Part shown: positions 46,555 through 58,376 of the stretch, one piece after another
Layout: the number at the start of each line of letters is the position of its first letter
Position numbering within the stretch: position 1 is the first letter of the stretch
Assembly (NCBI RefSeq): GCF_029675105.1
Contig: NZ_JAQQFV010000011.1
Location: forward strand, 62,001 to 126,000
Source: Nocardia anocheti
GTDB lineage: Bacteria > Actinomycetota > Actinomycetes > Mycobacteriales > Mycobacteriaceae
Length of the DNA stretch: 64,000 bases
Direction: 5' to 3'
The notes under the pieces: model-generated
Databases searched by the model: none
The model's input: only the letters and a program-made list of their open reading frames with translations
Told to the model about the DNA's origin: nothing
Program-made: the position numbers and the translations under genes

Positions 46555-48357
46555 GTGCCCGAGCCCGTACTTCCGGCTGCCACCCGTCAGCTGGCCTTCG
46601 ACGAACTGGAGACCCCGCTCTACGACACGACTTTCGTCGTGGTCGACCTGGAGACCACCGGGACCAGCCCGGAGGGGGATTCGATCACCGAGATCGGGGC
46701 GGTGAAGGTGCACGGGGGAGAGGTGCTGGGGGAGTTCGCGACCCTGGTGAATCCGGGATTCGCGATTCCGCCCGCGATCGTGCAGATCACCGGGATCACC
46801 ACGGCCATGGTGTACGAGGCGCCGCGGATCGAGGCGGTGCTGCCGGGATTTCTCGAATTCGCCGCGGGCGCGGTGCTGGTGGCCCACAACGCCCGCTTCG
46901 ACACCGCCTTCCTGAAGGCCGCCGCGGCGCGCCAGGACATCGAGTGGCCGAACCCGCAGGTGCTGTGCACGGTGAAGCTGGCCCGCCGCGTGCTCACCAA
47001 GGACGAGGCGCCCTCGGCCCGGCTCGGTGTGCTGGCACAGGTGCTCGGTGCCGCGACCACGCCCACCCACCGCGCGCTCGACGACGCCCGCGCCACCGTC
47101 GACGTGCTGCACGCGCTCATCGCCCGCGTCGGCAACCAGGGCGTGCACAGCCTCACCGAACTGCTCGACTACCTGCCCGGCGTCACCGGCACCCAGCGCG
47201 CCAAGCGCACCTTCGCCGCCGACCTGCCCGCCGCCCCCGGGGTCTATCTGTTCCGTGGACCGTCCGACGAAGTCCTCTATATAGGGACGGCGGTGAATCT
47301 GCGCCGCCGCGTGCGCACCTACTTCACCGGTTCGGAGACGCGCGGCCGCATGAAAGAGATGGTGGCGCTGGCGAATCGGGTCGACCACGTGGTGTGCGCG
47401 CACGGCCTGGAGGCGGGCGTCCGCGAACTACGCCTGCTCGCCGCGCACGCCCCGCCCTACAATCGTCGCTCGAAGTTTCCGCGCCGAGGCTGGTGGCTCA
47501 CCCTGACCGACGAACCGTTCCCGCGCTTCACCACCGTGCGCACACCGACCCGAACCGCCTTGGGCCCCTTCACCTCCCGCGCCGACGCGCTCGACGTGGG
47601 CGCCACCATCGCCGAGTTCGCCGGACTGCGCACCTGCCTCACCCGACTCGCTCGCGGCGCGCGCCACACCTGCCCTCCCGCCGCCGTGGGTGGCTGTCCG
47701 GCAGCGCGCGCCGACGGCGACCTGGACGCCCCCGGCTATCGCCCCGCCGTCGACTCGGTCCGCGACCTGTTCACCGGCCGCTCCGACGCGCTGCTGCGCG
47801 CCATGCTCGCCCGCATCGACACCTGTTCCACCGCAGAGCATTTCGAAGCCGCCGCCCGCCTGCGCGACCGCACCGCCCTCGTCGTCACCAAGCTGCACCG
47901 CACCCAACGCCTCGCGGCCCTGGCCCGCCTCGCCGAACTGATCGTCGCCCTCCCCGACGGCGCGGGCGGCTGGGAATTCTCCGTCATCCGCCACGGCCGC
48001 CTGGCCGCCGCGGGCACCGCACGCCGAGGCACCCCGCCGATGGCCGTTGTCGACCAGATCCTCGCCGCCGCCGAAACCGTCGTCCCCGATCTGGGTGACG
48101 CGGCACCCGACCACACCGCCGGTAGGCCCGACACACACCCTGTCGAGGACGACATGCCGCCGCTGCGGGGTGCCTCGCCCGAGGAAGTGGGCGTCATCGC
48201 GCGCACGCTCGCCACCCCCGGTGCCCGCATCGTGCGCGTCAGCGAGGGCTACCACGAACCCCTGCACGGTGCCGCGCGCTGGGCCGCCTGGGCGGCGCGG
48301 GCCAGAACGGCGGCCACCGCGCGTACCGAGGCCGAGGAGTATTTGGCGGAACGCTGA
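46555..48357 (+). CDS. DEDDh exonuclease fused to a UvrC-like GIY-YIG nuclease domain
   Basis: Protein of 600 aa. Residues 25-195 form a DnaQ-type 3'-5' exonuclease with DLETTG (Asp31, Glu33), NARFDTAFL and HRALDDA (His172, Asp176). Residues 225-310 form a GIY-YIG domain with GVYLF and [17 protein letters not shown], as in UvrC/Cho. A UVR-like segment ([18 protein letters not shown]) lies near residue 430. The helix-hairpin-helix and RNase H parts of UvrC are absent. The layout is that of mycobacterial Rv2191 (recalled), with a proposed repair role. GTG 46555 is seven bases after a TACGCT -10; TTG 46525 is an alternative. Confidence 0.85.
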   Translation: MPEPVLPAATRQLAFDELETPLYDTTFVVVDLETTGTSPEGDSITEIGAVKVHGGEVLGEFATLVNPGFAIPPAIVQITGITTAMVYEAPRIEAVLPGFLEFAAGAVLVAHNARFDTAFLKAAAARQDIEWPNPQVLCTVKLARRVLTKDEAPSARLGVLAQVLGAATTPTHRALDDARATVDVLHALIARVGNQGVHSLTELLDYLPGVTGTQRAKRTFAADLPAAPGVYLFRGPSDEVLYIGTAVNLRRRVRTYFTGSETRGRMKEMVALANRVDHVVCAHGLEAGVRELRLLAAHAPPYNRRSKFPRRGWWLTLTDEPFPRFTTVRTPTRTALGPFTSRADALDVGATIAEFAGLRTCLTRLARGARHTCPPAAVGGCPAARADGDLDAPGYRPAVDSVRDLFTGRSDALLRAMLARIDTCSTAEHFEAAARLRDRTALVVTKLHRTQRLAALARLAELIVALPDGAGGWEFSVIRHGRLAAAGTARRGTPPMAVVDQILAAAETVVPDLGDAAPDHTAGRPDTHPVEDDMPPLRGASPEEVGVIARTLATPGARIVRVSEGYHEPLHGAARWAAWAARARTAATARTEAEEYLAER

Positions 48358-48465
48358 GCCTTCTCCAGTGCGCCCGGAGCCTGCCGGAGGCGTCCTGGCG
48401 CGAATCCGGGATCATGGACGAGACGCCGCGAGCCCGTGGCGCCACGGCGGAAGGATCGACGGCGG

Positions 48466-49017
48466 ATGTTCGTGAAGGTGTGTGGGCTGACCACCGAGGA
48501 GCAGATCGACTGGGCCGTGGAGCTCGGGTACTCCGCGATCGGTGTCATGGTCACGACCAAGAGCAAGCGGTATCGCACGCCGGAGGAGGCCAGGGCGCTG
48601 GCCGGGTACGCGCGCGGGCGGATCACCACCTTCGCCGTCGCGCTCGAGCCCGAGGAGGTCACCGAGGTGGCCGACGCCTTCGACGTGGTGCAGCTGTACC
48701 GGTGGGCCGACCTGCCGAACCTGGCCTTCTGCTCGTCGACACCGCCGGAACCGGGTCAGACCAGCGAATACTTCTTCTACGACGCCAGCGCGGGCTCGGG
48801 CGTCTTCGAGGAATTCCCCGACTGGGTGCGCGCGCTGCCGGGCAAGGTCGTGCTGGCCGGAGGGCTCGACGCGGACAATGTCGCCGACACCATCGCCCGG
48901 CACCGGCCCTACGGCGTGGATGTGTCCAGCTCGGTGGAAACGGCGCCGGGCGTGAAGAGCTACGAGCTGATGCGCCGGTTCAAAGCGGCCACCGAGCGGC
49001 CCGAAGTTCTAGGCTGA
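48466..49017 (+). CDS. phosphoribosylanthranilate isomerase-like protein (TrpF fold)
   Basis: Protein of 183 aa. The family signature KVCGLTTEEQIDWAVELGYSAIGVM carries the catalytic Cys. SKRYRTPEEARALA, FFYDASAGSG (acid position), VVLAGGLDADNVADTI and GVDVSSSVETAPGVK (phosphate-binding) follow in TrpF order. Most actinobacteria use the bifunctional PriA instead, so this may be a redundant or divergent enzyme. It is slightly shorter than typical TrpF (about 200 aa). It is co-directional with the AsnC-type gene and near trpD, which lies on the other strand. Confidence 0.75.
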   Translation: MFVKVCGLTTEEQIDWAVELGYSAIGVMVTTKSKRYRTPEEARALAGYARGRITTFAVALEPEEVTEVADAFDVVQLYRWADLPNLAFCSSTPPEPGQTSEYFFYDASAGSGVFEEFPDWVRALPGKVVLAGGLDADNVADTIARHRPYGVDVSSSVETAPGVKSYELMRRFKAATERPEVLG

Positions 49018-49021
49018 TCCC

Positions 49022-49297
49022 ATGATTACCGCGATCGTGCTGATCCAGGCCGAGAACTCTCGCATCCCCGAAACCGCGCAGGCGCTCGCCGACACCGCCG
49101 GAGTCGCCGAGGTGTACTCCTGCGCGGGCGACGTCGACCTGATCGCGATCGTGCGGGTGCGCGACCACGAACGCATCGCCGAAGTGGTCACCGGCGGCAT
49201 CGACAAGGTGCCCGGCGTGGTCCGCACCACCACCCACATCGCCTTCAAGTCCTACTCCAGCGCCGACGTGGAAGCCGGATTCTCGCTGGGGGAGTAG
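49022..49297 (+). CDS. Lrp/AsnC-type ligand-binding (RAM) domain protein
   Basis: Protein of 91 aa comprising only the alpha-beta RAM domain (TAIVLIQAENSRIPETAQALADTAGVAEVYSCAGDVDLIAIVRV...VVRTTTHIAFKSY). There is no helix-turn-helix, so it cannot bind DNA alone. Such stand-alone domains may sense amino acids or join full-length Lrp proteins. TAGGCT six bases before the ATG, overlapping the preceding stop, suggests its own leaderless transcript. Confidence 0.88.
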   Translation: MITAIVLIQAENSRIPETAQALADTAGVAEVYSCAGDVDLIAIVRVRDHERIAEVVTGGIDKVPGVVRTTTHIAFKSYSSADVEAGFSLGE

Positions 49298-49310
49298 GGC
49301 TTTCGGGCGC

Positions 49311-50372
49311 TCAGGACTCGTCGAGGGACTGGGTCAGCTCGGCCCAGGTCTGCAGCAGCTTCGCCGCCGCGCCGCTGTCCACCGCGGCGGCGGCGCGCTC
49401 GATGCCCCCGGCCAGCGCGGCGTCCAGATCCGCGTCGACATCGCCCACTCCGCGCGAGAGGTCATAGGCCACGATCGCCGCGGCCGAGTTCAGCAGCACC
49501 GCGTCACGCACGGCACCGGGCGCCCCGGCGAACACCTCGCGCGCGATCTTCGCGTTGTCCTGGGCGTCGCCCCCGCGCAGCGCGTCCAGTTCCACGCGGG
49601 GGATACCCAGGGTGGTCGGGTCCAGCACGGTCTGGCGGATGCGTCCACCGCTGACGATCCACACATCGGTGCGGTCGGAGGTGGTGATCTCGTCGAGCCC
49701 GTCGCGCCCCCGCACCACCAGCGCGCTCGCGCCACGCTCGGCGAAGACGCCCGCGATGACCGGCGCCAGGTCGGCGAACGCGCAGCCGATCAGCCCCGCG
49801 CGCGGCTGGGCCGGGTTGGTGAGCGGGCCCAGCACGTTGAACACGGTCGGGATGCCGATCTCCTTGCGCGCCGGACCGGCGAACCGCAGCCCGGAGTGGA
49901 ACAGCGGCGCGAAGCAGAAACCGATCCCGGCCTCACGCACCGAGCGCGCCACCGAGTCGGGACCCAGCGACAGCTTCACGCCCAGCGCCTCGAGCACATC
50001 GGCGCCACCCGCCTTGGACGAGGCCGCGCGGTTGCCGTGCTTGACCACCGGCACGCCACTGGCGGCCACCACCACCGAGGACATGGTGGAGATGTTGACC
50101 GACCCGGACCGATCGCCGCCGGTGCCGACGATGTCGACCGCGTCGCCGTCCACGGGCACCAGGCGCGCGTGCCCGAGCATGCCCGCCACCAGGCCGCCCA
50201 GTTCGGCGGGGGTGGGGCCCTTGATCTTCATGGCGACGCCGAAGGCCGCGATCTGGGCGGCGGTGGCGTTGTCGGTGAAGATCTCGTCGATCACCCAGGT
50301 GGTGTCGTCCGCGGCCAGGTCGCCGCCGTCGGCGAGGGTTCCGAGTACCTGGGGCCAGCTGCGCACGCTCAT
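49311..50372 (-). CDS. trpD: anthranilate phosphoribosyltransferase
   Basis: Joins anthranilate to PRPP in tryptophan synthesis. The protein is 353 aa. Key motifs are the PRPP loop [73 protein letters not shown] and [12 protein letters not shown] 50372 has GGAG close upstream. It is tail to tail with the AsnC-type gene. Its neighbour across the divergent region is ctaE, as in mycobacteria (recalled). Confidence 0.95.
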   Translation of the reverse strand: MSVRSWPQVLGTLADGGDLAADDTTWVIDEIFTDNATAAQIAAFGVAMKIKGPTPAELGGLVAGMLGHARLVPVDGDAVDIVGTGGDRSGSVNISTMSSVVVAASGVPVVKHGNRAASSKAGGADVLEALGVKLSLGPDSVARSVREAGIGFCFAPLFHSGLRFAGPARKEIGIPTVFNVLGPLTNPAQPRAGLIGCAFADLAPVIAGVFAERGASALVVRGRDGLDEITTSDRTDVWIVSGGRIRQTVLDPTTLGIPRVELDALRGGDAQDNAKIAREVFAGAPGAVRDAVLLNSAAAIVAYDLSRGVGDVDADLDAALAGGIERAAAAVDSGAAAKLLQTWAELTQSLDES

Positions 50373-50460
50373 CAGCTCCGCATCTCCGTTCGACGACACA
50401 GCACGCAACTCTGATCGGGCGCACCGGGCTGGCGCAAGGGCATTTGCGCCGTGGGCGAGT

Positions 50461-50880
50461 TTACGGTGCGGGACGCGGTGGCTGCAGCGCGTCCCAGCCG
50501 TCGGCGACCCCGTCGTGACGCTGGGCCAGCCCCGCCATCCGCGAGCGTTCCTGCGAACAGCTCAGCGGATCGAGCAGCTGTACCCGCCGCAACACGACCG
50601 GGACGAGGTCGTCGGTGGCCGGGCGGTCGCTCTCGACCCGCTGGTAACCGTCGTATCCGGCGATCTCGGCGGCCGCCTCGACCTGTTCGGCGGGCAGGCG
50701 CAGGTGATGACGCAGCACCGCCTCGGCCTCCCGATCGAGGTCGGTGGCCCGGTCCAGGGCGCTGGAGGCCGACTCGGCGTCGTCGAAGCTCGACGCGACC
50801 ACCACCAGATCGTCTCGCGCCGGGTCCAGCGACTCGGTCTGTCCACCGAACAATCGCCGCCACATCCGCACCACGACCAT
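50461..50880 (-). CDS. conserved hypothetical protein
   Basis: Protein of 139 aa. A short basic start ([14 protein letters not shown]) is followed by a compact alpha-beta pattern ([62 protein letters not shown]). There is no known motif, no signal peptide and no transmembrane helix. ATG 50880 follows GAGGAGG at four bases. It lies between trpD and ctaE and is divergent from ctaE. Confidence 0.65.
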   Translation of the reverse strand: MVVVRMWRRLFGGQTESLDPARDDLVVVASSFDDAESASSALDRATDLDREAEAVLRHHLRLPAEQVEAAAEIAGYDGYQRVESDRPATDDLVPVVLRRVQLLDPLSCSQERSRMAGLAQRHDGVADGWDALQPPRPAP

Positions 50881-51058
50881 GCCGCCTCCTCGTCTCAGGT
50901 TATCCACATCCAACGCTGTCACAATGGGTCGTCACGTGGTAGCCGCCAACACGCCGACGGTGGTTCCGGACCCCCTCTGTACGTGGGTTTTCCGATTCCC
51001 GCGACAAACTTTCGTACCCGGGTACAGCTGTCGTACTACGAAGAGTCATACTTACCCC

Positions 51059-51670
51059 GTGACGACCGCAGTAGGCACCCCAGGATCGGCCATTACTCAG
51101 CGTGTGCATTCGCTGAACCGGCCCAACATGGTCAGCGTCGGAACCATCATCTGGCTGTCGAGCGAGCTGATGTTCTTCGCCGGCCTCTTCGCCATGTACT
51201 TCGTTGCGCGCGCGCAGGCGCACGGCAACTGGCCCCCGGAGCCGACCGAGCTGAACATGAAGCTCGCCGTCCCGGTGACGGCCGTGCTGGTCGCTTCGTC
51301 GTTCACGTGCCAGATGGGTGTGTTCGCCGCGGAGAAGGGCGACGTGTTCGGCCTGCGCCGCTGGTACGTGATCACTCTGCTGATGGGCGCGTTCTTCGTC
51401 TTCGGCCAGGGCTACGAGTACTACCACCTGGTGCACGAGGGAACCTCGATCGCCGGCAGCTCTTACGGCTCGGTTTTCTACATCACCACCGGCTTCCACG
51501 GTCTGCACGTGATCGGCGGTCTGATCGCGTTCGTGTTCCTGCTCATCCGCACCTCGCTGAGCAAGTTCACGCCCGCCCAGGCCACCGCCGCCATCGTGGT
51601 GTCCTACTACTGGCACTTCGTCGACATCGTGTGGATCGGGCTGTTCGCCACGATCTACTTCGTCCGCTAG
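51059..51670 (+). CDS. ctaE: cytochrome c oxidase subunit III
   Basis: Protein of 203 aa with five transmembrane helices, e.g. [87 protein letters not shown] and [20 protein letters not shown]. Family residues ELMFFAG and HFVDIVW are clear. Subunit III stabilises the aa3 core. GTG at 51059 follows a CATACT hexamer at six bases, so the transcript may be leaderless. It begins the ctaE-qcrC-qcrA-qcrB operon. Confidence 0.95.
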   Translation: MTTAVGTPGSAITQRVHSLNRPNMVSVGTIIWLSSELMFFAGLFAMYFVARAQAHGNWPPEPTELNMKLAVPVTAVLVASSFTCQMGVFAAEKGDVFGLRRWYVITLLMGAFFVFGQGYEYYHLVHEGTSIAGSSYGSVFYITTGFHGLHVIGGLIAFVFLLIRTSLSKFTPAQATAAIVVSYYWHFVDIVWIGLFATIYFVR

Positions 51671-51726
51671 CGCGCGGGCGCACAGCATTTGCACAAGTCG
51701 GTTCCGTCTACTCCAAAGGGACACAG

Positions 51727-52590
51727 ATGAGTTCATCTCCCCCGTCGGCCCCAGAGCCCGCTGGCCCCGGCACCGGTCAGGCTGCCAAGACGCGTAAGCA
51801 GCGTCGCGCCCGCCGTCGTATCGCGGGTGCTCTCGCGCTGATGGTCGGCCTCGTCGGAGCCGGCTTCCTGGCCACCGCGCTCACCCCCGAGCCCCAGGTC
51901 GCCACCGCGCACGAGGACACCTCCGCGCTGATCCGCGAGGGCAAGCAGCTCTACGACACCTCCTGCATCACCTGCCACGGCGCGAACCTGCAGGGTGTCG
52001 CCGACCGTGGTCCCAGCCTGATCGGTGTCGGCGAGGCCGCGGTGTACTTCCAGGTCTCCACCGGCCGCATGCCGATGGCCGCCAACGGCGCCCAGGCCGT
52101 GCGCAAGCCGCCGAAGTTCGACGCGCATCAGACCGACGCGCTCGGCGCGTACGTCGCCGCCAACGGCGGTGGTCCCTCGGTGGTCCGCGACGCCAACGGC
52201 GAGATCGCCCAGGAGTCGCTGCGCGGCGCCGACATCGCCCGTGGTTCGGAGCTGTTCCGCATGAACTGCGCCTCCTGCCACAACTTCACCGCCCGTGGTG
52301 GCGCGCTCTCCAGCGGCAAGTTCGCCCCGCCGCTCGAGCCCGCCAACGAGGCGCAGCTCTACACCGCGATGCTCACCGGCCCGCAGAACATGCCGAAGTT
52401 CTCCGACCGTCAGCTGTCGTCGGAGGAGAAGCGCGACATCGTCGCCTACGTCAAGAACGCGGCCGAGGAGAAGTCCCCCGGCGGCTGGGACCTCGGCGGT
52501 TTCGGTCCGGCGACCGAGGGCCTCGCCATCTGGGTCATCGGCATCACCGCCGTGGTCGGCGCCGCGATGTGGATCGGATCCAGGTCATGA
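51727..52590 (+). CDS. qcrC: bc1 complex dihaem cytochrome c subunit
   Basis: Electron carrier between the bc1 complex and aa3 oxidase, replacing soluble cytochrome c. The protein is 287 aa. The N-terminal anchor (about 32-52) is followed by two haem sites: CITCHG (Cys80-His84) and CASCHN (Cys181-His185). A C-terminal transmembrane helix ([19 protein letters not shown]) follows. Methionines such as in GRMPM and NMPKF are likely axial ligands. Its stop lies 97 bp before the chosen qcrA start. Confidence 0.95.
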   Translation: MSSSPPSAPEPAGPGTGQAAKTRKQRRARRRIAGALALMVGLVGAGFLATALTPEPQVATAHEDTSALIREGKQLYDTSCITCHGANLQGVADRGPSLIGVGEAAVYFQVSTGRMPMAANGAQAVRKPPKFDAHQTDALGAYVAANGGGPSVVRDANGEIAQESLRGADIARGSELFRMNCASCHNFTARGGALSSGKFAPPLEPANEAQLYTAMLTGPQNMPKFSDRQLSSEEKRDIVAYVKNAAEEKSPGGWDLGGFGPATEGLAIWVIGITAVVGAAMWIGSRS

Positions 52591-52687
52591 CCCGTCAGCG
52601 CCCGGAGGCGGTAGCTCGCGTAACCACGCAGGGCGCCGGGGCATGGCCGATTGGATGCAGCTCATGAGTGGACAGGAGCACAACGAC

Positions 52688-53803
52688 ATGGGTCGGGAAC
52701 CGACCGAGGACGAACTGGACGCGATGTCGCGTGACGAGCTCGTCGAGCTCGGTACCGGGCGTGACGACGTCGAGGTCGTGTACCGCAACGAGCGGTGGCC
52801 CGTGGCGGGCACCAGGGCCGAGAAGCGCGCCGAGCGCGCGGTCACGTTCTGGTTCGCCATCTCCGGCCTCGCCGCGGCCGCGCTGATCGGTGTCTTCCTG
52901 TTCTGGCCCTGGGAGTGGAAGGGCAACCGGCAGGACGGCCACCAGGCCTACGCGCTGTTCACCCCGCTGGTCGGTCTGACCTTCGGTATCTCGGTGCTGG
53001 TCATCGGTATCGCGGTGGTGCTGATCCGCAAGCGGTTCATCCCCGCCGAGATCTCCATCCAGCAGCGTCACGACGGCCCGTCCGACGAGGTCGAGCGCCG
53101 CACCCTGGCCGCCGAGCTGCAGGACGCGCTGGACTCCTCCACCCTGGGCCGCCGCAAGATGATGCTCGGTACCGCGGGCGCCGGTGTCGGCGTGCTCGGT
53201 ATCGGCGCGCTGCTGGTGTTCGTCGGTGGCATGGTGAAGAACCCGTGGGCCAAGCGCGACAAGTCGCCGCTGTGGGTCTCGGGCTGGACCCCGGACTACC
53301 CGGGCGAGACCATCTACATCCGCCGCGACACCGGCCGTCCGCAGGACGTCGTGCTGGTGCGTCCGGAGGACCTGGACGCGGGCGCCATGGAAACGGTGTT
53401 CCCGTGGAAGGAGAAGTGGCGCGGCGACGAGCACGAGACGCTGCAGTCGCTGCGTGGCATCCGCAACGCGGTCATGCTGATCCGTCTGCGCACCGCGGAC
53501 GCGGAGAAGGCGATCAAGCGCAAGGGCCAGGAGAGCTTCAACTTCGGCGACTACTTCGCCTACTCGAAGATCTGCACCCACCTCGGTTGCCCCACCTCGC
53601 TGTTCGAGCAGCAGACCAACCGGATCCTGTGCCCGTGCCACCAGTCGCAGTTCTCGGCGACCGAGTGGGGTAAGCCGGTCTTCGGTCCCGCCGCTCGCGC
53701 GCTGCCTCAGCTGCCGATCACCGTCAACGCCGAGGGCTTCCTGGTCGCGAACGGCGACTTCATCGAGCCGCTCGGCCCGGCCTTCTGGGAGCGTCGTTCA
53801 TGA
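52688..53803 (+). CDS. qcrA: ubiquinol-cytochrome c reductase Rieske iron-sulfur subunit
   Basis: Protein of 371 aa. The actinobacterial N-terminal extension has three transmembrane helices ([42 protein letters not shown] and [22 protein letters not shown]). The Rieske domain has CTHLGC and CPCHQSQF, ligating the [2Fe-2S] cluster with two Cys and two His. ATG 52688 is chosen because AGGAG (52674-52678) is nine bases upstream. ATGs at 52643 and 52664 are in frame alternatives with weaker sites. The stop overlaps qcrB as ATGA. Confidence 0.93.
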   Translation: MGREPTEDELDAMSRDELVELGTGRDDVEVVYRNERWPVAGTRAEKRAERAVTFWFAISGLAAAALIGVFLFWPWEWKGNRQDGHQAYALFTPLVGLTFGISVLVIGIAVVLIRKRFIPAEISIQQRHDGPSDEVERRTLAAELQDALDSSTLGRRKMMLGTAGAGVGVLGIGALLVFVGGMVKNPWAKRDKSPLWVSGWTPDYPGETIYIRRDTGRPQDVVLVRPEDLDAGAMETVFPWKEKWRGDEHETLQSLRGIRNAVMLIRLRTADAEKAIKRKGQESFNFGDYFAYSKICTHLGCPTSLFEQQTNRILCPCHQSQFSATEWGKPVFGPAARALPQLPITVNAEGFLVANGDFIEPLGPAFWERRS

Positions 53804-55425
53804 GCACTCTGGTGGCGAACCAAGCCAACGAGATGGACGAGCGGTATCGTGCCGCCGCGTTCGTCAAGCGGTCGATCAACAAGGTCTTCCCGACCCACTG
53901 GTCGTTCCTGCTGGGCGAGATCGCGCTGTACGCGTTCATCATCCTGCTGCTGTCGGGTATCTACCTGACGCTGTACTTCGACCCGTCGATGGCGCACGTC
54001 ACCTACGACGGTGCCTACCAGCCGCTGCGCGGTGTCGGCATGTCGCGGGCGTACGAGACCGCGCTGAACATCTCCTTCGAGGTGCGCGGCGGTCTGTTCG
54101 TCCGCCAGATCCACCACTGGGCGGCGCTGCTGTTCGCGGCGTCGATCATCATCCACCTGTTCCGCATCTTCTTCACCGGCGCGTTCCGCAAGCCGCGTGA
54201 GGCGAACTGGGTGATCGGCTCGCTGCTGCTCATCCTGGCGATGTTCGAGGGCTTCTTCGGGTACTCGCTGCCCGACGACCTGCTCTCCGGTACCGGTCTG
54301 CGCGCCGCGTTCTCCGGCATCGTGATCGGTGTCCCGGTGGCCGGTACCTGGATCCACTGGCTGATGTTCGGTGGCGACTTCCCGGGCGAGATCATCATCC
54401 CGCGCCTCTACATCGCGCACGTGCTGCTGCTGCCGGGTATCATCCTGGCGCTGATCGGCGCGCACGTCGCGCTGGTCTGGTACCAGAAGCACACCCAGTT
54501 CCCCGGCCCCGGCCGGACCGAGACCAACGTCGTCGGCGCGCGCATCGTGCCGGTGTTCGCCGCGGACCAGGGCGCGTTCTTCGCCTTCACCCTCGGCATC
54601 GTCGGCATCATGGGTGGTGTCCTGCAGATCAACCCGATCTGGAACCTGGGTCCGTACAACCCGTCGCAGGTCTCGGCGGGTTCCCAGCCCGACTTCTACA
54701 TGATGTGGACCGACGGCATGGCGCGTCTGATGCCGCCATGGGAGCTCTACCTGGGTCGATACACGGTTCCGGCGGTGTTCTGGGTCGCGCTGGTCATGGG
54801 TCTGGTGTTCACGCTGCTGATCGCCTACCCGTGGATCGAGAAGCGGCTCACCGGCGACACCTCCGCGCACCACAACCTGCTGCAGCGTCCGCGCGACGTG
54901 CCGGTGCGTACCGCCATCGGTGCCATGGCCATCGCGTTCTACGTGGTGCTCACGCTCTCGTGTGTCAACGACATCATCGCGCTGAAGTTCGACATCTCGC
55001 TGAACGCGACCACCTGGATCGGTCGTATCGGCGTGCTGCTGCTGCCGCCGATCGCGTACTTCGTGACCTACCGGTTCTGCATCGGTCTGCAGCGCAGTGA
55101 CCGGGCGGTGCTCGAGCACGGCATCGAGACCGGTGTGATCAAGCGACTGCCGCACGGTGAGTACATCGAGGTGCACCAGCCGCTGGGCCCGGTCGACGAC
55201 CACGGCCACGCGATCCCGCTGGAGTACCAGGGCGCCTCGGTGCCCAAGAAGATGAACAAGCTGGGTTCGGCGGGCAAGCCGGGTCTGGGCAGCTTCCTGC
55301 GCCCCGACCCCAAGGCCGAGTCCGACGCCTACTTCGCGAACGAGCACGCCGACGAGCATCGGATGCTCACCGCGCTCGCCGAGGAGCAGGCGCGCGAGCA
55401 CGGCGGCGACTCGAACGGTCACTGA
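53800..55425 (+). CDS. qcrB: ubiquinol-cytochrome c reductase cytochrome b subunit
   Basis: Protein of 541 aa, the haem b-bearing membrane core that oxidises menaquinol. His105/106 and His119 lie in [20 protein letters not shown], with the second pair in [24 protein letters not shown]. The Qo-site region reads [23 protein letters not shown] hydrophilic C-terminal extension of about 120 residues is typical of actinobacteria. This is also the target family of imidazopyridine-type inhibitors (known for mycobacterial QcrB). It ends the operon before a hairpin. Confidence 0.96.
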   Translation: MSTLVANQANEMDERYRAAAFVKRSINKVFPTHWSFLLGEIALYAFIILLLSGIYLTLYFDPSMAHVTYDGAYQPLRGVGMSRAYETALNISFEVRGGLFVRQIHHWAALLFAASIIIHLFRIFFTGAFRKPREANWVIGSLLLILAMFEGFFGYSLPDDLLSGTGLRAAFSGIVIGVPVAGTWIHWLMFGGDFPGEIIIPRLYIAHVLLLPGIILALIGAHVALVWYQKHTQFPGPGRTETNVVGARIVPVFAADQGAFFAFTLGIVGIMGGVLQINPIWNLGPYNPSQVSAGSQPDFYMMWTDGMARLMPPWELYLGRYTVPAVFWVALVMGLVFTLLIAYPWIEKRLTGDTSAHHNLLQRPRDVPVRTAIGAMAIAFYVVLTLSCVNDIIALKFDISLNATTWIGRIGVLLLPPIAYFVTYRFCIGLQRSDRAVLEHGIETGVIKRLPHGEYIEVHQPLGPVDDHGHAIPLEYQGASVPKKMNKLGSAGKPGLGSFLRPDPKAESDAYFANEHADEHRMLTALAEEQAREHGGDSNGH

Positions 55426-55448
55426 CCGGTCGGTTCCGCGCTGACGAG

Positions 55449-55480
55449 AGGCCCCGGATCGCTACGGCGATCCGGGGCCT
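55449..55480. terminator. hairpin terminator with UACG tetraloop after qcrB
   Basis: A perfect 14-bp stem (AGGCCCCGGATCGC arm) is closed by C-UACG-G, a stable UNCG-class tetraloop. It lies between convergent qcrB and the RNase gene. Confidence 0.85.
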
Positions 55481-55494
55481 TCGTCGTTCGCGGC

Positions 55495-55992
55495 TCAGAG
55501 ACGCGGGGTGCGGCGGTAGGACTCGATGGCGTCGAACTTGGCCAGGTTGTGGCGGGCGTCGGCCAGCGCGTCGTGGGCGTCACCGGGGATGGGCGGCAGG
55601 TCCGGGCTGCCGTGCGCGACCCAGTGCTGGCGCAGTTCGTTGGTGTAGCGGGGCATCTCCTTGGGCAAGGCGGTCATGTCGCCCCAGAGCTGGCACAGCG
55701 CCACATGGTCGTAGGCGGCCACCCAGGCCCACAGCTCCGGCTGCACGCTCGCGCGCGGCAGGAAGAACTTGTGCAGGTCGTCGCGGATCTGCTCCCTGGT
55801 CCGATACAGCGGCGATCCCGCGGGCGGCAACTTCGGCAGCACATGCTTGCGCACCCACGGTCCGGCCCGGCTCGCGTCGAATTCGGTGGACACCGCGTAG
55901 TACTCGCGTCCGTCCTCACAGACGACGCCGATCGAGATCAGATCGATCGTCGAACCGTCCTCGATGAATTCCGAATCGTAGAAATATCGCAG
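55495..55992 (-). CDS. polyadenylate-specific 3'-exoribonuclease AS-type (DEDD)
   Basis: Protein of 165 aa. It begins RYFYDSEFIEDGSTIDLISIGVV, with catalytic DxE (DSE). AWVAAYDHVALCQLWGDM and DAHDALADARHNLAKFD provide the later acidic residues, as in mycobacterial Rv2179c. The expected first residue is encoded by CTG at 55992, with GAGG eight bases upstream. No ATG, GTG or TTG exists in frame for more than 200 bp upstream. It probably trims RNA 3' ends. Confidence 0.82.
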   Translation of the reverse strand: MRYFYDSEFIEDGSTIDLISIGVVCEDGREYYAVSTEFDASRAGPWVRKHVLPKLPPAGSPLYRTREQIRDDLHKFFLPRASVQPELWAWVAAYDHVALCQLWGDMTALPKEMPRYTNELRQHWVAHGSPDLPPIPGDAHDALADARHNLAKFDAIESYRRTPRL

Positions 55993-56123
55993 GGAGATCG
56001 CCTCTTCATGCCGGTGGGAGGCTCGCGACGGTGCGGAGCCCGACCCGGGGTGGGTCGGGAAAACCCTATGTCGCCGCGTTGTCCGCGTTGTACACGGGTA
56101 GAGCGCGCAGGCGACATCGATGA

Positions 56124-57524
<1,401 letters not shown>

Positions 57525-57539
57525 CGGGGGCCCGGTAGG

Positions 57540-58025
57540 TCAGTGGGCGAGGAGGTCGTCGATCTGGTTGATGGCGCCGGTGGCGCCTTCGACCACGCCC
57601 ATGTCGAGGACCTGTTGCAGGCCCTCGGCGGTGTCGTAGACGCTGACGTAGATGGCGGTGGTGCGGCCGCCGTCCTCGGCGAAGGTGTAGGTGCTCGTCG
57701 AGACGGGCATCGTGGTGACGGGCTCGAGGTTCGCGTCGGCGAAGCCGTCCTCGAAGCTGAAGCCGTGGGGCTCGTCGACCGAGATGACCTTCCAGTACCC
57801 GCCGAACTTCTCGCCTTCGGGGGAGGTCATGTAGTAGGTCACCCGGCCGCCGGGGGTGAGCGAGTGCTCGACCACGGTCGCCGGGTAGGTGGGCGGGCCC
57901 CAGATCTTCTCCAGCTGACGCGGGTCGGCGTAGATCTGCCAGATCCGGTCGCGCGGAGCCGCGAATTCGGCGGTGATGGTGAGGGTGCGGGTGTCGAGAT
58001 CGTGGCTGACGTCGGTGACGGGCAT
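57540..58025 (-). CDS. SRPBCC/AHSA1-domain protein
   Basis: Protein of 161 aa. The AHSA1-type START fold starts LTITAEFAAPRDRIWQIYADPRQLEKIWGPPTYPATVVEHSLTPGGRVTYYM and ends with a helix (LQQVLDMGVVEGATGAINQIDDLL). AGGAGG upstream overlaps the end of arsR. The pairing of ArsR repressor with a SRPBCC partner is common in actinobacteria. The ligand is unknown. Confidence 0.88.
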   Translation of the reverse strand: MPVTDVSHDLDTRTLTITAEFAAPRDRIWQIYADPRQLEKIWGPPTYPATVVEHSLTPGGRVTYYMTSPEGEKFGGYWKVISVDEPHGFSFEDGFADANLEPVTTMPVSTSTYTFAEDGGRTTAIYVSVYDTAEGLQQVLDMGVVEGATGAINQIDDLLAH

Positions 58026-58028
58026 GAT

Positions 58029-58370
58029 TCATTCCTCCTGTTGAGGATCGAGGGCGATGAGGTCGTCGATCCGGCCGATACGGCCGCGCCAGATCTGTTC
58101 CAGGTCGGTGAGCATGTCGGCGACCGCGCGGACCGCGGCGACGTCACCACTGGCCAGTTGTTCCCGGCCCTGACGTCGCTTGGTCAGCAGTCCGGCACGT
58201 TCCAACACGGCCACGTGCTTCTGGACGGCGGCGAAACTCATGTCGTAGTTCTCCGCCAGTGCCGACACCGAATGCTCACCGGCCAGCACACGGCGCACGA
58301 TATCGCGCCGGGTGCGGTCGGCGAGCGCGTGGAACATGGCGTCTGCCGCGTCCTCGTCGGTGTCGTTCAC
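58029..58370 (-). CDS. ArsR-family transcriptional repressor
   Basis: Protein of 113 aa. The winged helix shows ADAMFHALADRTRRDIVRRVLAGEHSVSALAENYDMSFAAVQKHVAVLERAGLLTKRRQGREQ. There is no metal-binding Cys pair, so it is not an arsenic sensor of the ArsR type. GTG 58370 lies six bases after a TACATT -10, and a consensus TTGACA -35 is upstream. An inverted repeat spans the promoter, suggesting autorepression. It is followed by the SRPBCC gene 3 bp later. Confidence 0.87.
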   Translation of the reverse strand: MNDTDEDAADAMFHALADRTRRDIVRRVLAGEHSVSALAENYDMSFAAVQKHVAVLERAGLLTKRRQGREQLASGDVAAVRAVADMLTDLEQIWRGRIGRIDDLIALDPQQEE

Positions 58371-58376
58371 CCCTCC

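Noticed and set aside
49555-51726. Apparent long N-terminal extension of qcrC
   Set aside because: The frame runs open through trpD and ctaE in wrong phases; QcrC begins at ATG 51727 with the family N-terminus.
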